Shown here piece by piece: positions 1-8,362 of a DNA stretch of 64,000 bases. Position numbers and translations under genes: made by a program. Position 1 is the stretch's first letter; each line of letters opens with the position of its first letter. Source of the stretch: Halorussus halophilus. GTDB taxonomy: Archaea; Halobacteriota; Halobacteria; Halobacteriales; Haladaptataceae. Location: assembly GCF_008831545.1 (NCBI RefSeq), contig NZ_CP044523.1, positions 1,054,001 through 1,118,000 of the forward strand, written 5' to 3'. Under the pieces are notes generated by a model. The model saw only the letters and a program-made list of their open reading frames with translations. It was not told the origin of the DNA and ran no database searches.

Positions 1-1
1 C

Positions 2-1255
2 CTCGACTTTTCGCGCGACCCGTTCGGTTCGATGACGGAGTGGGCGAAGCAGGGGGATGTCGTCCGACTGAACTTCCCGAGCCAATCGTTGTACTTGGTC
101 ACTGAGCCACATTTGATCGAGCAGGTACTGATGGAGAACGAATCGACGTTTACTGTCGGCCGACAGCAACGCGAGACGTTCCGCGGCGTCGAGGACGACT
201 CAGTGACCGCCAGTACCGGCGACGAGTGGACGCGCCTGCGCAAGGGGCTCCAACCCGCGTTCACGTGGGACGGTATTCGCGGGTACGGTCGTCAGATGGC
301 CGACCGCACCGCCGAACACGTCGGTCGCTGGGACGCTGGCGACCAGTTCGACTTGTTGGAGGAGATGCGTCTGCTGACGCTCCGTATCCTCGGCGATACA
401 CTCCTCGGCGTCGATATGGAGGGCGACGAGGCCGTCGTGAAAGACGCCGCCGACGCGCTCATCGACCGGGCAGACCCTCGACGGTTCGGCCAGTTGCTCC
501 CCGACTGGGTGCCTACGCCGACGCAACGTCGCTTCGAGCGAGCCATCGGCAACCTCGACAGCTACGTCGCGGGCGTACTCGCCGACCGCTCACCTGGTGA
601 TGGGGACGTCTGTTCAGTCCTCCTCGCGGCCCACGAACGCGGCGACCTCTCGATGGCGGAGGTGCAGGACAACCTGACGGCGCTGTTGCTCGCGGGCCAC
701 GACACGACGGCAGTGTCGCTCACCTACGCGTGGTACGAACTGAGCAGAAACCCCGACGTCCGCGAGTCGCTCGTCGAAGAGGCCGAAACAGTACTCGCGG
801 GGGAACTCCCCGACGTAGACGACTTCGACGTGCTCGAACAGACTCAGAACGTCGTCAACGAGATACTTCGGCTCTATCCGCCTACGTGGGCCGTGAACCG
901 AGAAGCGACCGAGACGGTCACGCTCGGTGGATACGAGATTCCGGCAGGCACGCAACTGATGCTTCCCCAGTGGGTACTCCATCGCGACGACCGGTTCTGA
1001 GACGACCCGGAGACGTTCGACCCGTCGCGGTGGGACCGCGACATCGAACGGCCGGAGTACGCCTACTTCCCGTTCAGTGGCGGCCCACGCCACTGTATCG
1101 GAATGCGATTCGCCCGCCTCGAACTGGTGCTGGCGCTGGCGACGATGGTCGGCCGCGTCGAGTTGGACGTCTCGACAGCGGGACCGCTGACGTTCGCGCC
1201 CTCGCTTTCGCTCCGTCCGGAAACCAACGTCCACGCGACGGTGCGTCGTCGCTGA
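2..1255 (+). pseudogene. Cytochrome P450, interrupted by an internal stop (5' end outside window)
   Basis: The frame is open from the first bases of the window, so the true start lies upstream. The I-helix oxygen-binding motif (AGHDTT) and the K-helix ExxR (EILRLYPP) are present. The frame meets TGA at 998-1000, in the segment HRDDRF-stop-DDPETFDPSRW, where family members usually have Trp (TGG). The same frame then continues without another stop to TGA at 1253-1255 and carries the heme-ligand loop FPFSGGPRHCIG with the axial Cys. The product as written would lack heme binding. This is probably a recent nonsense mutation, since the rest looks intact; a sequencing error is the main alternative. 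Confidence 0.85.
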
Positions 1256-1264
1256 CCTGTTCCC

Positions 1265-2242
1265 CTATTTTCGGTCCAACCGAGACAGTCCGTGCCAAAT
1301 CGCGTCTACCATGCGTTCCTCGCCTGCACCAGTGGCGTCGTCCCACCCGCGAGCGAGCGCGTCTTCTAGCAGTCGCACGTCGTGGTTCTCGAAGTTGTTC
1401 AGCCCGCGGAAGTCTTCGAGCGCCTCACGCTCGACTTCGCCGAACGTCTCCGACGATTTGTCGTCGTAGAATCCCAGTTCGTTCAGCACGCTCGTCACCT
1501 CGCTAGCGACTTCGCCAGACAATTCTTCGAACTCCTCCGGTTCCTCGCGTTCGAGTAGGGTCACGTCGTAGATTTTGAACACCCGTTCGAGTTCCGCGAT
1601 AGGCGTCTCGTGGTCGTCTACGCGCACGTCTATCCAGCGGTCGTTGTTCCCCTGATAGCCGCCTTCGGGTTTGACGACGTACAGCGCCGCGCTCTGCTTG
1701 CCGCGCTTGTCGCCACCTGCCTCCTCGGCCGCGTAGAGCGCGGCGAGTAGCTTCTCGGGCAGGCCCCCGTCCGTCTCTCCGAAGGTAGCTTCCATCGCGT
1801 CCAACGTCTCGGCGTTTTCGAGGATGTTGCCCTGCACGGCGTAGTGCTCCCCTTGCCGGTCGTCGGCGTACTCGAAGCACTCTTCGCCGGTGTAGCCTGC
1901 CACGGAGCCGTCTCGGTCGACGATTCCGATCTGTCTGCTCGCCGCATCTGGGTCGTCAGAAACGAGTTCTTCGACGACTTCCTCGGCAGACGCGCCGTCG
2001 CGGAGCATCGCCAACCCGTCCGGGCCGTACGAGACGTTGGCGAAGCTCTGGGTCGCTATCGCGCCAGCGTCCGCACTGGCGAAGGGGACGACAGAGCCGA
2101 CGCTGACGAACTTCGACTGGACGGCGATTCCCACGGCATCGGTCTCGGGGTCGCGGGCGACGATGGAGAAGGTAGATGGTCGCGGGGAGGTCGTTGATTG
2201 CGAACCGGTAGACGACCGTGTCGGCATGGCTTGCTCTGGCAT
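1265..2242 (-). CDS. DUF1028 family protein (Ntn-hydrolase-like)
   Basis: The N-terminal half matches the DUF1028 family: STFSIVARDPETDAVGIAV, then a QSF/NVSYG segment and a QGN motif near the domain end. This family has an Ntn-hydrolase-like fold with no firmly assigned reaction. The C-terminal region (about residues 215-325) is acidic and helical and may be the peptidoglycan-binding-like extension often seen in the family. Two ATG codons (2242 and 2227) precede the conserved start of the domain; either is possible. A TATA-like element lies near 2320 on the same strand. The gene ends ten bases from the P450 pseudogene and converges on it. Confidence 0.85.
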   Translation of the reverse strand: MPEQAMPTRSSTGSQSTTSPRPSTFSIVARDPETDAVGIAVQSKFVSVGSVVPFASADAGAIATQSFANVSYGPDGLAMLRDGASAEEVVEELVSDDPDAASRQIGIVDRDGSVAGYTGEECFEYADDRQGEHYAVQGNILENAETLDAMEATFGETDGGLPEKLLAALYAAEEAGGDKRGKQSAALYVVKPEGGYQGNNDRWIDVRVDDHETPIAELERVFKIYDVTLLEREEPEEFEELSGEVASEVTSVLNELGFYDDKSSETFGEVEREALEDFRGLNNFENHDVRLLEDALARGWDDATGAGEERMVDAIWHGLSRLDRK

Positions 2243-2348
2243 GCACGACTCATGGGGGGCGAGGACGAAAAGCGTTCACGTCACAGGAACGCTGTAGAAA
2301 TGTGGGTATTTTGGCGGTTTTATCGCTTCGCCGAGCAACTAGCTACAC

Positions 2349-3077
2349 GTGACCGACTGCACTTCGACGGCTTCGGTGAATCTCCCCGACCAGCGGGTCG
2401 AACGAGGGCGCGTAACCGTCGAGAGCGCGACGCTCACAGCGGGTGGCTTCGTCTTCCTCACGACGGATACCGACGCCTCGCTCCGACCGATTCTGGGCCA
2501 TTCGAACTACCTCGAAGCCGGTGCGTACGACGACGTTCGAATCGAACTGGACGAACGCATAGAGGACTCTCGCCGACTCGTCGCCGTCGTGTTGGACGAC
2601 GCCAGCGGTGACGAATTCCCGGATTTCGACGGTTCCGACGAGGTGTCTCGCGCGTGCGACGAGCGAGTCACCGACGTCGCTCGCGTCTGCCCTGCGCGCG
2701 ACTGTTCCGGCCCGCCGAGACTGGCGCTCGTGGCCGTCCACGAGGACGCCTCTGGCGACGAACGGGCGAACCTCGACGACGAGTTCGTCGTCTTCGAGAA
2801 TCCGGGCTGTTCGCCGCTCGACCTGACAGGATACGTCATCTGGTTCGGCGATTACGGCCAGTGGTTCCAGTTTCCGGACGGCTTCTCGTTGGCTTCGACC
2901 GAACGCGTCGTTGTCCGAACAGACGACGCGGCACACGACGACAACGAGGACCCGGCACTCGGCGACCACGACACGCTCGTCGTCGGTTCCGACGAACCCA
3001 TACTGAACAACGACGGCGACAGACTGGTCGTTCGTAACGCGGACGGCGAGACTGTCCTCGAACGCGAGTACGCGTAG
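2349..3077 (+). CDS. Lamin-tail domain protein
   Basis: The 242-residue acidic protein has two parts. The first, about residues 15-75, resembles haloarchaeal DUF7282-type beta domains (VTVESATLTAGGFVFL). The second, about 120-240, reads as a lamin-tail (LTD) fold: EFVVFENPGCSPLDLTGY, then WFQFPDG, then an ILNNDGDRLVVRN segment. LTD proteins in archaea are usually surface or secreted. No signal peptide is visible: a TAG at 2340-2342 limits the frame and the first usable start is GTG 2349. The gene may therefore have lost an export signal, or the start may be misjudged. Confidence 0.75.
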   Translation: MTDCTSTASVNLPDQRVERGRVTVESATLTAGGFVFLTTDTDASLRPILGHSNYLEAGAYDDVRIELDERIEDSRRLVAVVLDDASGDEFPDFDGSDEVSRACDERVTDVARVCPARDCSGPPRLALVAVHEDASGDERANLDDEFVVFENPGCSPLDLTGYVIWFGDYGQWFQFPDGFSLASTERVVVRTDDAAHDDNEDPALGDHDTLVVGSDEPILNNDGDRLVVRNADGETVLEREYA

Positions 3078-3078
3078 G

Positions 3079-3630
3079 CTACTCCGTCCCAGAGGTCCCT
3101 CCCGACTCTCTGGTAGTCTTCTTCCCGGTCAACGGCTGCCGCCGCGCCAGTTCGCAGTCGAAGGCCGGATGTTCGGCGAAGTGGTGAACGAGCATGTGAC
3201 GACGACCGCCGCTGAGACCAGTTTGGCCGACCTCCTCGGCGGTGAACTCATCGGGCAGTCGTTCGTAGAGTCGTCGGAGCGCGTCGAAACTCTCGAACAC
3301 TTTCCGGTGGCCCGAGGAGTTCGCGCGCTTGCGCTCGACGACGTAACTCCCGTCGTCGCGGTGCTGACCGACCGTCTGCAAGAACTCTCGGCGCTCGGTC
3401 AGTGCTTCGCCCAGCGCCGTCCGTAACTCGTCGGCTTCGGCTCTGGTGAGTTCGTGGCAGTCTTCGCCGACTGTCAGCGTGACGCTGTCGCCGTCGGCAG
3501 TCAGCGTGACGTCATCGACTGTCTTCTCTGCGCACTCGGTGTTGCCGTCGCTATCGGCCGCTTCGACGCTACTGGACGCAGAATTAGTGGTCTCGGTCGA
3601 GAATTTCTCGACCAGCCGCCGACTGGCGAC
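3079..3630 (-). CDS. Conserved haloarchaeal protein, 5' end unresolved
   Basis: I recognise no named domain with certainty; the C-terminal half (RANSSGHRKVFESFDALRRLYERLP, read in pieces; GGRRHMLVHHFAEHP) resembles a small haloarchaeal family of unknown function. The first conventional start in frame is TTG at 3381, which would give only 100 residues. Coding-like sequence with G/C third positions continues upstream in the same frame to a TAA at 3631-3633, including a VTLTVGEDCHELTRAEADEL segment expected in the family. No ATG, GTG or TTG occurs in that stretch. An ATG at 3667 lies in another frame, so a frameshift near the 5' end is possible. The stop is one base from that of the convergent lamin-tail gene. 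Confidence 0.6.
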   Translation of the reverse strand, partial: VASRRLVEKFSTETTNSASSSVEAADSDGNTECAEKTVDDVTLTADGDSVTLTVGEDCHELTRAEADELRTALGEALTERREFLQTVGQHRDDGSYVVERKRANSSGHRKVFESFDALRRLYERLPDEFTAEEVGQTGLSGGRRHMLVHHFAEHPAFDCELARRQPLTGKKTTRESGGTSGTE

Positions 3631-3717
3631 TTACTCTATCCTCGTGACTGAGGCTATGACTCGACATTGCAAGCTACTGTAGTGGTAGCGAGGTGATAAA
3701 AGGTTGGGTCGGTCCCG

Positions 3718-3969
3718 TTAGCGCCTCGCCGCCAGCAGCGCCATCACCGCGACGTTGTACGCTATCAACCCCGCGACGATGGCACTCAGCGAGAGACCGA
3801 CGAACAGCACGCCGACCAAGAACGCGTCGGTGGAGAGGCCGCCGAGGAGGAACGCCAGCCCTAGCAGAACTGCGAGCAGCAAGGCGAGCGGCGCGCCGTA
3901 GTCGCGCCAGTAGCCCTCGGAGACGGGCACTCGGACTCGAAGTACTCGCTCTTCGACCTCCTCTGTCAT
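3718..3969 (-). CDS. Small two-helix membrane protein
   Basis: An 83-residue protein. An acidic and basic N-terminal stretch (MTEEVEERVLRVRVPVSEGYWRDYG) in about 28 residues is followed by two hydrophobic segments rich in Leu, Ala and Val, ending in AARR. The start at ATG 3969 is preferred over longer readings because the sequence before it is not protein-like. I do not recognise the family. It is probably an inner-membrane protein transcribed alone; the neighbouring zinc-ribbon gene is divergent. Confidence 0.7.
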   Translation of the reverse strand: MTEEVEERVLRVRVPVSEGYWRDYGAPLALLLAVLLGLAFLLGGLSTDAFLVGVLFVGLSLSAIVAGLIAYNVAVMALLAARR

Positions 3970-4072
3970 ACGATAACTGTTACCGTATAGAATCATAAGT
4001 GTTCGTGACTGTTTCGAGTCCTTCGGAGGTCGCTCCGCCGGGCCTTTGTGAGTTCGCGCCCAACGACCGAGC

Positions 4073-4789
4073 ATGAAAGTCCGCGGCGAACGGGAATGCA
4101 AGCAGTGTGGAACGCGGTGGTCCTACTACGAGACCGAGAGTGTCGAGTGTCCATCCTGTGGGAGCGTCCGGAGTGTCGGCGTGGACGACGACCGCGCGCT
4201 CCACACTGCGACTCCGGTCGAACTCGACCTGACCGAAGCCAAGGAGGCGACCGACGCCGAATCACTGCGGTCGGTCGCCGAGACTGCCGAGGAGTCAGCC
4301 CGCGACTACGTCCGCCAGCGCGGGTTCATCAAGGGCGGCGACCTCCTCGCGCTCGACGACACCTACCTCGCGGCCGTCGAACTGCGCCACGCTGCCAGCA
4401 CGGTCGGGCGAGCGATGGACGTGGGCGACGACGAAGAACTCTACTTCCTCTCGCTGCTGCGCGGGGCCGAAGACGGCGACCGACCGCCAGCCAGCGACGT
4501 GCCGCCCTCGATGCACGAGGTGCGCGGTCTCGCCTACGGAAACGCCGTACAAGAGTACCGTCGCGAGATGGCCGACTGGGCGGCCGAGAACGACGTGGAC
4601 GACGACGGTCACTCCGCGCTGGAGACGCTCGGCGACCACGTCAAACGAATCCGCGCACTCGACGGCGACGTTGCCCCCGAGACGGCCGACAGCCTCGTGG
4701 CGGCGACCCGCGACGTGAGCGCGTACTTGCGCGAGCACGACGTGGACGCGCTCGCTAGCGCGCGCGAACGATTCGGAAAATTGGCGTAG
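4073..4789 (+). CDS. Zinc-ribbon haloarchaeal protein (DUF7117-like)
   Basis: A 238-residue protein that opens with a TFIIB-type zinc ribbon: CKQCGTRW at residues 9-16 and CPSCGS at about 26-31. The rest is acidic and mostly helical, with no membrane segment. Such proteins are widespread and conserved in haloarchaea, but the role is unknown. Binding of nucleic acid or protein through the ribbon is an inference. It stands alone between a divergent membrane gene and the small gene at 4853. Confidence 0.75.
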   Translation: MKVRGERECKQCGTRWSYYETESVECPSCGSVRSVGVDDDRALHTATPVELDLTEAKEATDAESLRSVAETAEESARDYVRQRGFIKGGDLLALDDTYLAAVELRHAASTVGRAMDVGDDEELYFLSLLRGAEDGDRPPASDVPPSMHEVRGLAYGNAVQEYRREMADWAAENDVDDDGHSALETLGDHVKRIRALDGDVAPETADSLVAATRDVSAYLREHDVDALASARERFGKLA

Positions 4790-4852
4790 CGCGAAGTCTT
4801 GAAGTCGGCATTCCGGGCAACTCTTTTGGTGCGTGCTACCATTTAACTAGGC

Positions 4853-5209
4853 ATGGGGACCGACGCGCCGTCGCCCGTCCGCACGCTACTCTGGTTGTTA
4901 GTCATCGGCCTCGTCCTCGTTCCAGTGGCGATGCCGTGGCTGAACGGGGATTTCCTCCCCGAACTCGACGGCGGCCAACTCGTCCGGTTCGTCGGCCTCG
5001 GCGTCACGGTGTTCGTCCTGCTCTGGCTAATCTGGCAGAAACGACGGACGAGAGGCATCGACAACAACGAGGGTCGCGTCGAGGGGTCCGGCGAGTCCTA
5101 CGAGAACTACGCCTACAACGAACAGCAGGCAGCGCGCCGAGAGGGCGAACGAATCCACAACGAGGCCGAGCGGCTGTCGGAACTCGACCGGAAAATCGAA
5201 CGGCGCTAA
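4853..5209 (+). CDS. Small membrane protein with charged C-terminal helix
   Basis: A 118-residue protein with two hydrophobic helices (about residues 10-30 and 44-62). It continues into a basic patch QKRRTRG and a long charged, probably coiled-coil tail (QQAARREGERIHNEAERLSE). The tail is expected in the cytoplasm. The family is not recognised; conservation in haloarchaea is likely from its host-like codon use. It converges on folD. Confidence 0.7.
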   Translation: MGTDAPSPVRTLLWLLVIGLVLVPVAMPWLNGDFLPELDGGQLVRFVGLGVTVFVLLWLIWQKRRTRGIDNNEGRVEGSGESYENYAYNEQQAARREGERIHNEAERLSELDRKIERR

Positions 5210-5230
5210 AATCGAGCAGAGAGAAGTAAT

Positions 5231-6127
5231 TCAGGGCAGTTCGACCGAAACGTCTTCCTGCCGACCCGCGGCCTTCACCGTGTTGTAGAGCAACATCGCG
5301 CGAGTCATCGGACCGACGCCGCCGGGAACCGGGGTAATCGCGCCCGCTTTCTCCTTCGCGGAGTCGTACTCCACGTCACCGATGAGTTCGTAGCCTTTGT
5401 CGTTGTCTGCGTCCACACGATTTATCCCCACGTCGATGACTGCCGCGCCCTCTTTCAGCATGTCGCCCGTGATGAACTCGGGGACGCCAGCGGCCGCAAT
5501 CACGATGTCGGCCTCGCTGGTATGCGCTTCGAGGTCCTTCGTTCGGGAGTGACAGACCGTCGTCGTCGCGTTGCCGAGCGGCGTCTTCTGCACCAGGAGA
5601 TTCGCCATCGGTTTGCCGACGATGTCCGAGCGGCCGACGACGACGGCTTCCGCGCCTTCCGTCTCCACGTCGGCCGATTCGAGCAATTTCTGGATGCCGT
5701 GGGGCGTGCAGGGCTTGTAGAGCGCGTTGCCAGCGACGAGGCGGCCGACGTTCTCCGGGTGGAAGCCGTCTACGTCTTTTTCGGGGTCTACGGAGCGCAG
5801 GACGCGGCGTTTGTCCACCTGCTCTACGACCGGCATCTGGACGAGGATGCCGTGGACTTCGGGGTCGGCGTTCAGGTCGTCGATAGTGTCGTACAGCTCC
5901 TGAGCGGGCGCGTCGGGGTCGAGTTCGACGTGAATCCCGTTGATTCCGACCTCTTCACAGTCGCGCTGTTTCATCGAAACGTACGTCTCGCTGGCGGGGT
6001 CGTCGCTCATCAGGACCGTCGCCAGTCCGGGCGTGACACCCTCGTCGGCGAGCGTCTCGATGCTGTCTTGGAGGTCCGAACGGATTCGTTCAGCGACGGC
6101 GTTGCCGTCGATGATTTCGGTCATCAC
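5231..6127 (-). CDS. folD: Bifunctional methylene-THF dehydrogenase / methenyl-THF cyclohydrolase
   Basis: FolD interconverts 5,10-methylene-THF, 5,10-methenyl-THF and 10-formyl-THF with NADP in the cytosol. The sequence shows the catalytic region SETYVSMKQRDCEEVGI with the family's Tyr and Lys, the signature DPEKDVDGFHPENVGRL, the Rossmann-fold VVGRSDIVGKP, and the C-terminal PGGVGPMTRAM. The length, 298 residues, is normal. ATG at 6127 and 6124 are adjacent possible starts. glyA, the main supplier of methylene-THF, lies about 0.9 kb away on the same strand, but a separate gene lies between them, so this is not a simple operon. Confidence 0.97.
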   Translation of the reverse strand: MMTEIIDGNAVAERIRSDLQDSIETLADEGVTPGLATVLMSDDPASETYVSMKQRDCEEVGINGIHVELDPDAPAQELYDTIDDLNADPEVHGILVQMPVVEQVDKRRVLRSVDPEKDVDGFHPENVGRLVAGNALYKPCTPHGIQKLLESADVETEGAEAVVVGRSDIVGKPMANLLVQKTPLGNATTTVCHSRTKDLEAHTSEADIVIAAAGVPEFITGDMLKEGAAVIDVGINRVDADNDKGYELIGDVEYDSAKEKAGAITPVPGGVGPMTRAMLLYNTVKAAGRQEDVSVELP

Positions 6128-6316
6128 CTACAGGTGCGGCGTCGAGACTCTTGAACTCTCGGGTTCGTGCGTATTTCTTCGTGATTATTCGGAGAAATAG
6201 GCACAAACTTGCATTCTATCTGTCCGGGATAGCCGCAGGACGTATCCCGTAGTACCACACAAACATATTCTTTTGAATCAGTCAATTATTTAATTAAGTA
6301 GAATGATGATGGTATT

Positions 6317-6985
6317 ATGTCGCCAGAAAACGACACGACCGAGACGGACAGCACGAACACGTGGGACCGACGAGACGCTCTGAAAGTAATGGGTGCGACG
6401 GGCGTCGGTCTCGTCGGCGCGTCCGCGGCATCCGGAAACGCGGCCGCCGCGGGTCCGACCGCCGTCATCGACACGAACCCGCTTCCGGTGACAGAAGGAA
6501 CGACCGTCACCTTCGACGGCAGTAATTCGACTGGCGACATCACGAAGTACGAGTGGTATCGAAACTCCGCTGGCGACGGCTTCTACGGTGTCGTGAAGGA
6601 GGGCGAGACGTTCTCTGAATCGTTCGCACAGGGTGATTTCAGTATCAAACTCAAAGTCACCGATAGTAACGGCAACACCGACACCAGTCAGTTCTCGTTC
6701 AAAGTGTACGGTGACGGCACAGCCACCGCACCCATTCCCCGCATCGAGATGGTCCGGGGCGGCGACGGAGAAATCACGTTCGACGGCACCCGTTCGACTT
6801 CACCTCGCGGTGAAATCGTCGAGTACGAGTGGTCGCGTAACTCCGCCGGTGACGGTTTCTACGGCGTCAACTTCACCGGTCCTGGCTTCTTCGAAAACTT
6901 TGCCGACGGCGACTTCGACGTCCGACTTCGCGTCACCGACGAGGAAGGGCAGACGGCAGAAAAGGTAATCACAATCACCGTTTGA
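6317..6985 (+). CDS. Tat-exported protein with two PKD-like repeats
   Basis: A 222-residue protein with a twin-arginine signal: DRRDALKVMGATG, a hydrophobic core, then Ala-rich sequence giving a probable cleavage near residue 50. The mature part is two beta-sandwich units resembling PKD domains. Each contains the same block: YEW, then RNSAGDGFYGV, then the FA(Q/D)GDF motif, a hydrophobic strand and VTD. The near-identity of the two blocks shows internal duplication. It is probably a cell-surface or secreted binding protein. The 190 bases before it are AT-rich and carry its promoter. Confidence 0.8.
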   Translation: MSPENDTTETDSTNTWDRRDALKVMGATGVGLVGASAASGNAAAAGPTAVIDTNPLPVTEGTTVTFDGSNSTGDITKYEWYRNSAGDGFYGVVKEGETFSESFAQGDFSIKLKVTDSNGNTDTSQFSFKVYGDGTATAPIPRIEMVRGGDGEITFDGTRSTSPRGEIVEYEWSRNSAGDGFYGVNFTGPGFFENFADGDFDVRLRVTDEEGQTAEKVITITV

Positions 6986-7009
6986 CGCCGCCGGGGCGCC
7001 TCGTTATTT

Positions 7010-8257
7010 TTATTCGTACAGCGGGTTCGCCTCGCAGAGGTTCTGGACTTCCTCGGCGACTTCGGCTTTCACGTCTTCGTCTTCGTAGTTGTTGATGACC
7101 CGTGCGATGAGTTCGCCGACGTAGCGACAGTCGTCGGCGTCGAATCCGCGGGAGGTGAGCGCGGGCGTCCCGGCACGGATACCGCTGGTGACGAACGGCG
7201 AGCGCGTCTCACCCGGAACCGTGTTCGCGTTCAGCACGATGCCGACCTCTTCGAGGGCTTTCTCGGCGTCTTTGCCGGTCACGTCTTCGTGAGATTCGCG
7301 CAGGTCAACCAGCACGAGGTGCGTGTCGGTGCCTTCCGAGACGAGTCCGAAGCCTTCGTCCTGCAACGTCTCGCCGAGCGCCTTCGCGTTCTCGACGGTC
7401 TGGGCGGCGTACTCTTCGAACTCCGGTTGGAGTGCCTCCTCGAAACCGACCGCTTTTCCGGCGATGTTGTGCATCAGCGGGCCGCCCTGCATGCCCGGAA
7501 TCACGGCCGAGTCGATGTCGTCGCCGTACTCTTCGTCGGCCATGACGATGCCGCCGCGTCCGGCGCGAATCGTCTTGTGGGTCGAACCGGTGACGAAGTC
7601 GGCGATGCCGACTGGCGAGGGGTGTTCGCCCGCCGCGACGAGACCCGTGATGTGCGCGATGTCGGCCAGATGGTAGGCGTCTGCGGCCTCGGCCGCTTCC
7701 TGGATGCGCTCCCACTGAATCTCGCGTGGGTACGCGGAGTAGCCCGAGACGACGATGTCGGGGTCGAACTCCTCGGCGTGGTCGCGGATGGCTTCGTAGT
7801 CGAGACGACCTGTCTCCGTGTCTACTTCGTACTGCTCGACTTCGTAGAGTTGGCCCGCGAAGTTCATGTGGTGGCCGTGGCTGAGGTGGCCACCGTGGGT
7901 CAGGTCCAGCGAGAGAATCTTGTCGCCGGGTTCGAGCATCGCGAAGTAGACTGCCATGTTCGCCTGCGTACCAGCGTGTGGCTGCACGTTGACGTACTCC
8001 GCGCCCCACAACTCCTTGGCGCGTTCGATTGCCAGACTCTCGACGGTGTCCATGTTCTCACAGCCACCGTAGTAGCGCGAACCGGGGTAGCCTTCTGCGT
8101 ACTTGTTAGTGAAGACGCTCCCCTGCGCTTCCATGACGGCTTCGCTCGCGAAGTTCTCGCTCGCAATCATTTCCAAGGTGTCACGTTGGCGCTCGACTTC
8201 GGCTTCGAGGGCGTCTGCGACCTGCGGGTCTGTCTCGCGGACGCGGTCGTAGTCCAT
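7010..8257 (-). CDS. glyA: Serine hydroxymethyltransferase
   Basis: This PLP enzyme converts serine and THF to glycine and methylene-THF. The sequence has the N-terminal MIASENFASEAV, the substrate region NKYAEGYPGSRYYGG, the PLP-lysine motif TGSTHKTIRAGRGG and the C-terminal TRSPFVTSGIRAG. The chosen start, ATG 8257, gives 415 residues, the usual length. A longer reading to 8326 adds non-family sequence that crosses the promoter. A TATA-like element about 27 bases upstream indicates an almost leaderless message. It is divergent from the CHAT gene. Confidence 0.97.
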   Translation of the reverse strand: MDYDRVRETDPQVADALEAEVERQRDTLEMIASENFASEAVMEAQGSVFTNKYAEGYPGSRYYGGCENMDTVESLAIERAKELWGAEYVNVQPHAGTQANMAVYFAMLEPGDKILSLDLTHGGHLSHGHHMNFAGQLYEVEQYEVDTETGRLDYEAIRDHAEEFDPDIVVSGYSAYPREIQWERIQEAAEAADAYHLADIAHITGLVAAGEHPSPVGIADFVTGSTHKTIRAGRGGIVMADEEYGDDIDSAVIPGMQGGPLMHNIAGKAVGFEEALQPEFEEYAAQTVENAKALGETLQDEGFGLVSEGTDTHLVLVDLRESHEDVTGKDAEKALEEVGIVLNANTVPGETRSPFVTSGIRAGTPALTSRGFDADDCRYVGELIARVINNYEDEDVKAEVAEEVQNLCEANPLYE

Positions 8258-8280
8258 GCAAGAAACCCCTTCCGCGCGAA

Positions 8281-8288
8281 GTATAAGT
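8281..8288 (-). promoter_or_regulatory. TATA-like box of glyA
   Basis: On the minus strand the octamer reads ACTTATAC. Its centre is about 27 bases before the glyA ATG, the spacing expected for a leaderless haloarchaeal transcript. Confidence 0.55.
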
Positions 8289-8323
8289 GTACCTTTCGCG
8301 GGACTCCTTACCTTGGCGACAAG

Positions 8324-8330
8324 CATATAA
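8324..8330 (+). promoter_or_regulatory. TATA-like box of the CHAT gene
   Basis: CATATAA is centred about 36 bases before ATG 8363, implying a leader of roughly 10 bases. Together with the glyA element it forms a compact divergent promoter region. Confidence 0.5.
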
Positions 8331-8362
8331 ACTCACGGTGAGATTCATGGTCTAACAGCGAC

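Noticed and set aside
998..1000. Selenocysteine codon in the P450
   Set aside because: Haloarchaea are not known to use selenocysteine, no SECIS element is evident, and the position is normally Trp.
7289..8341. Open frame of 350 codons on the plus strand
   Set aside because: Antisense to glyA.
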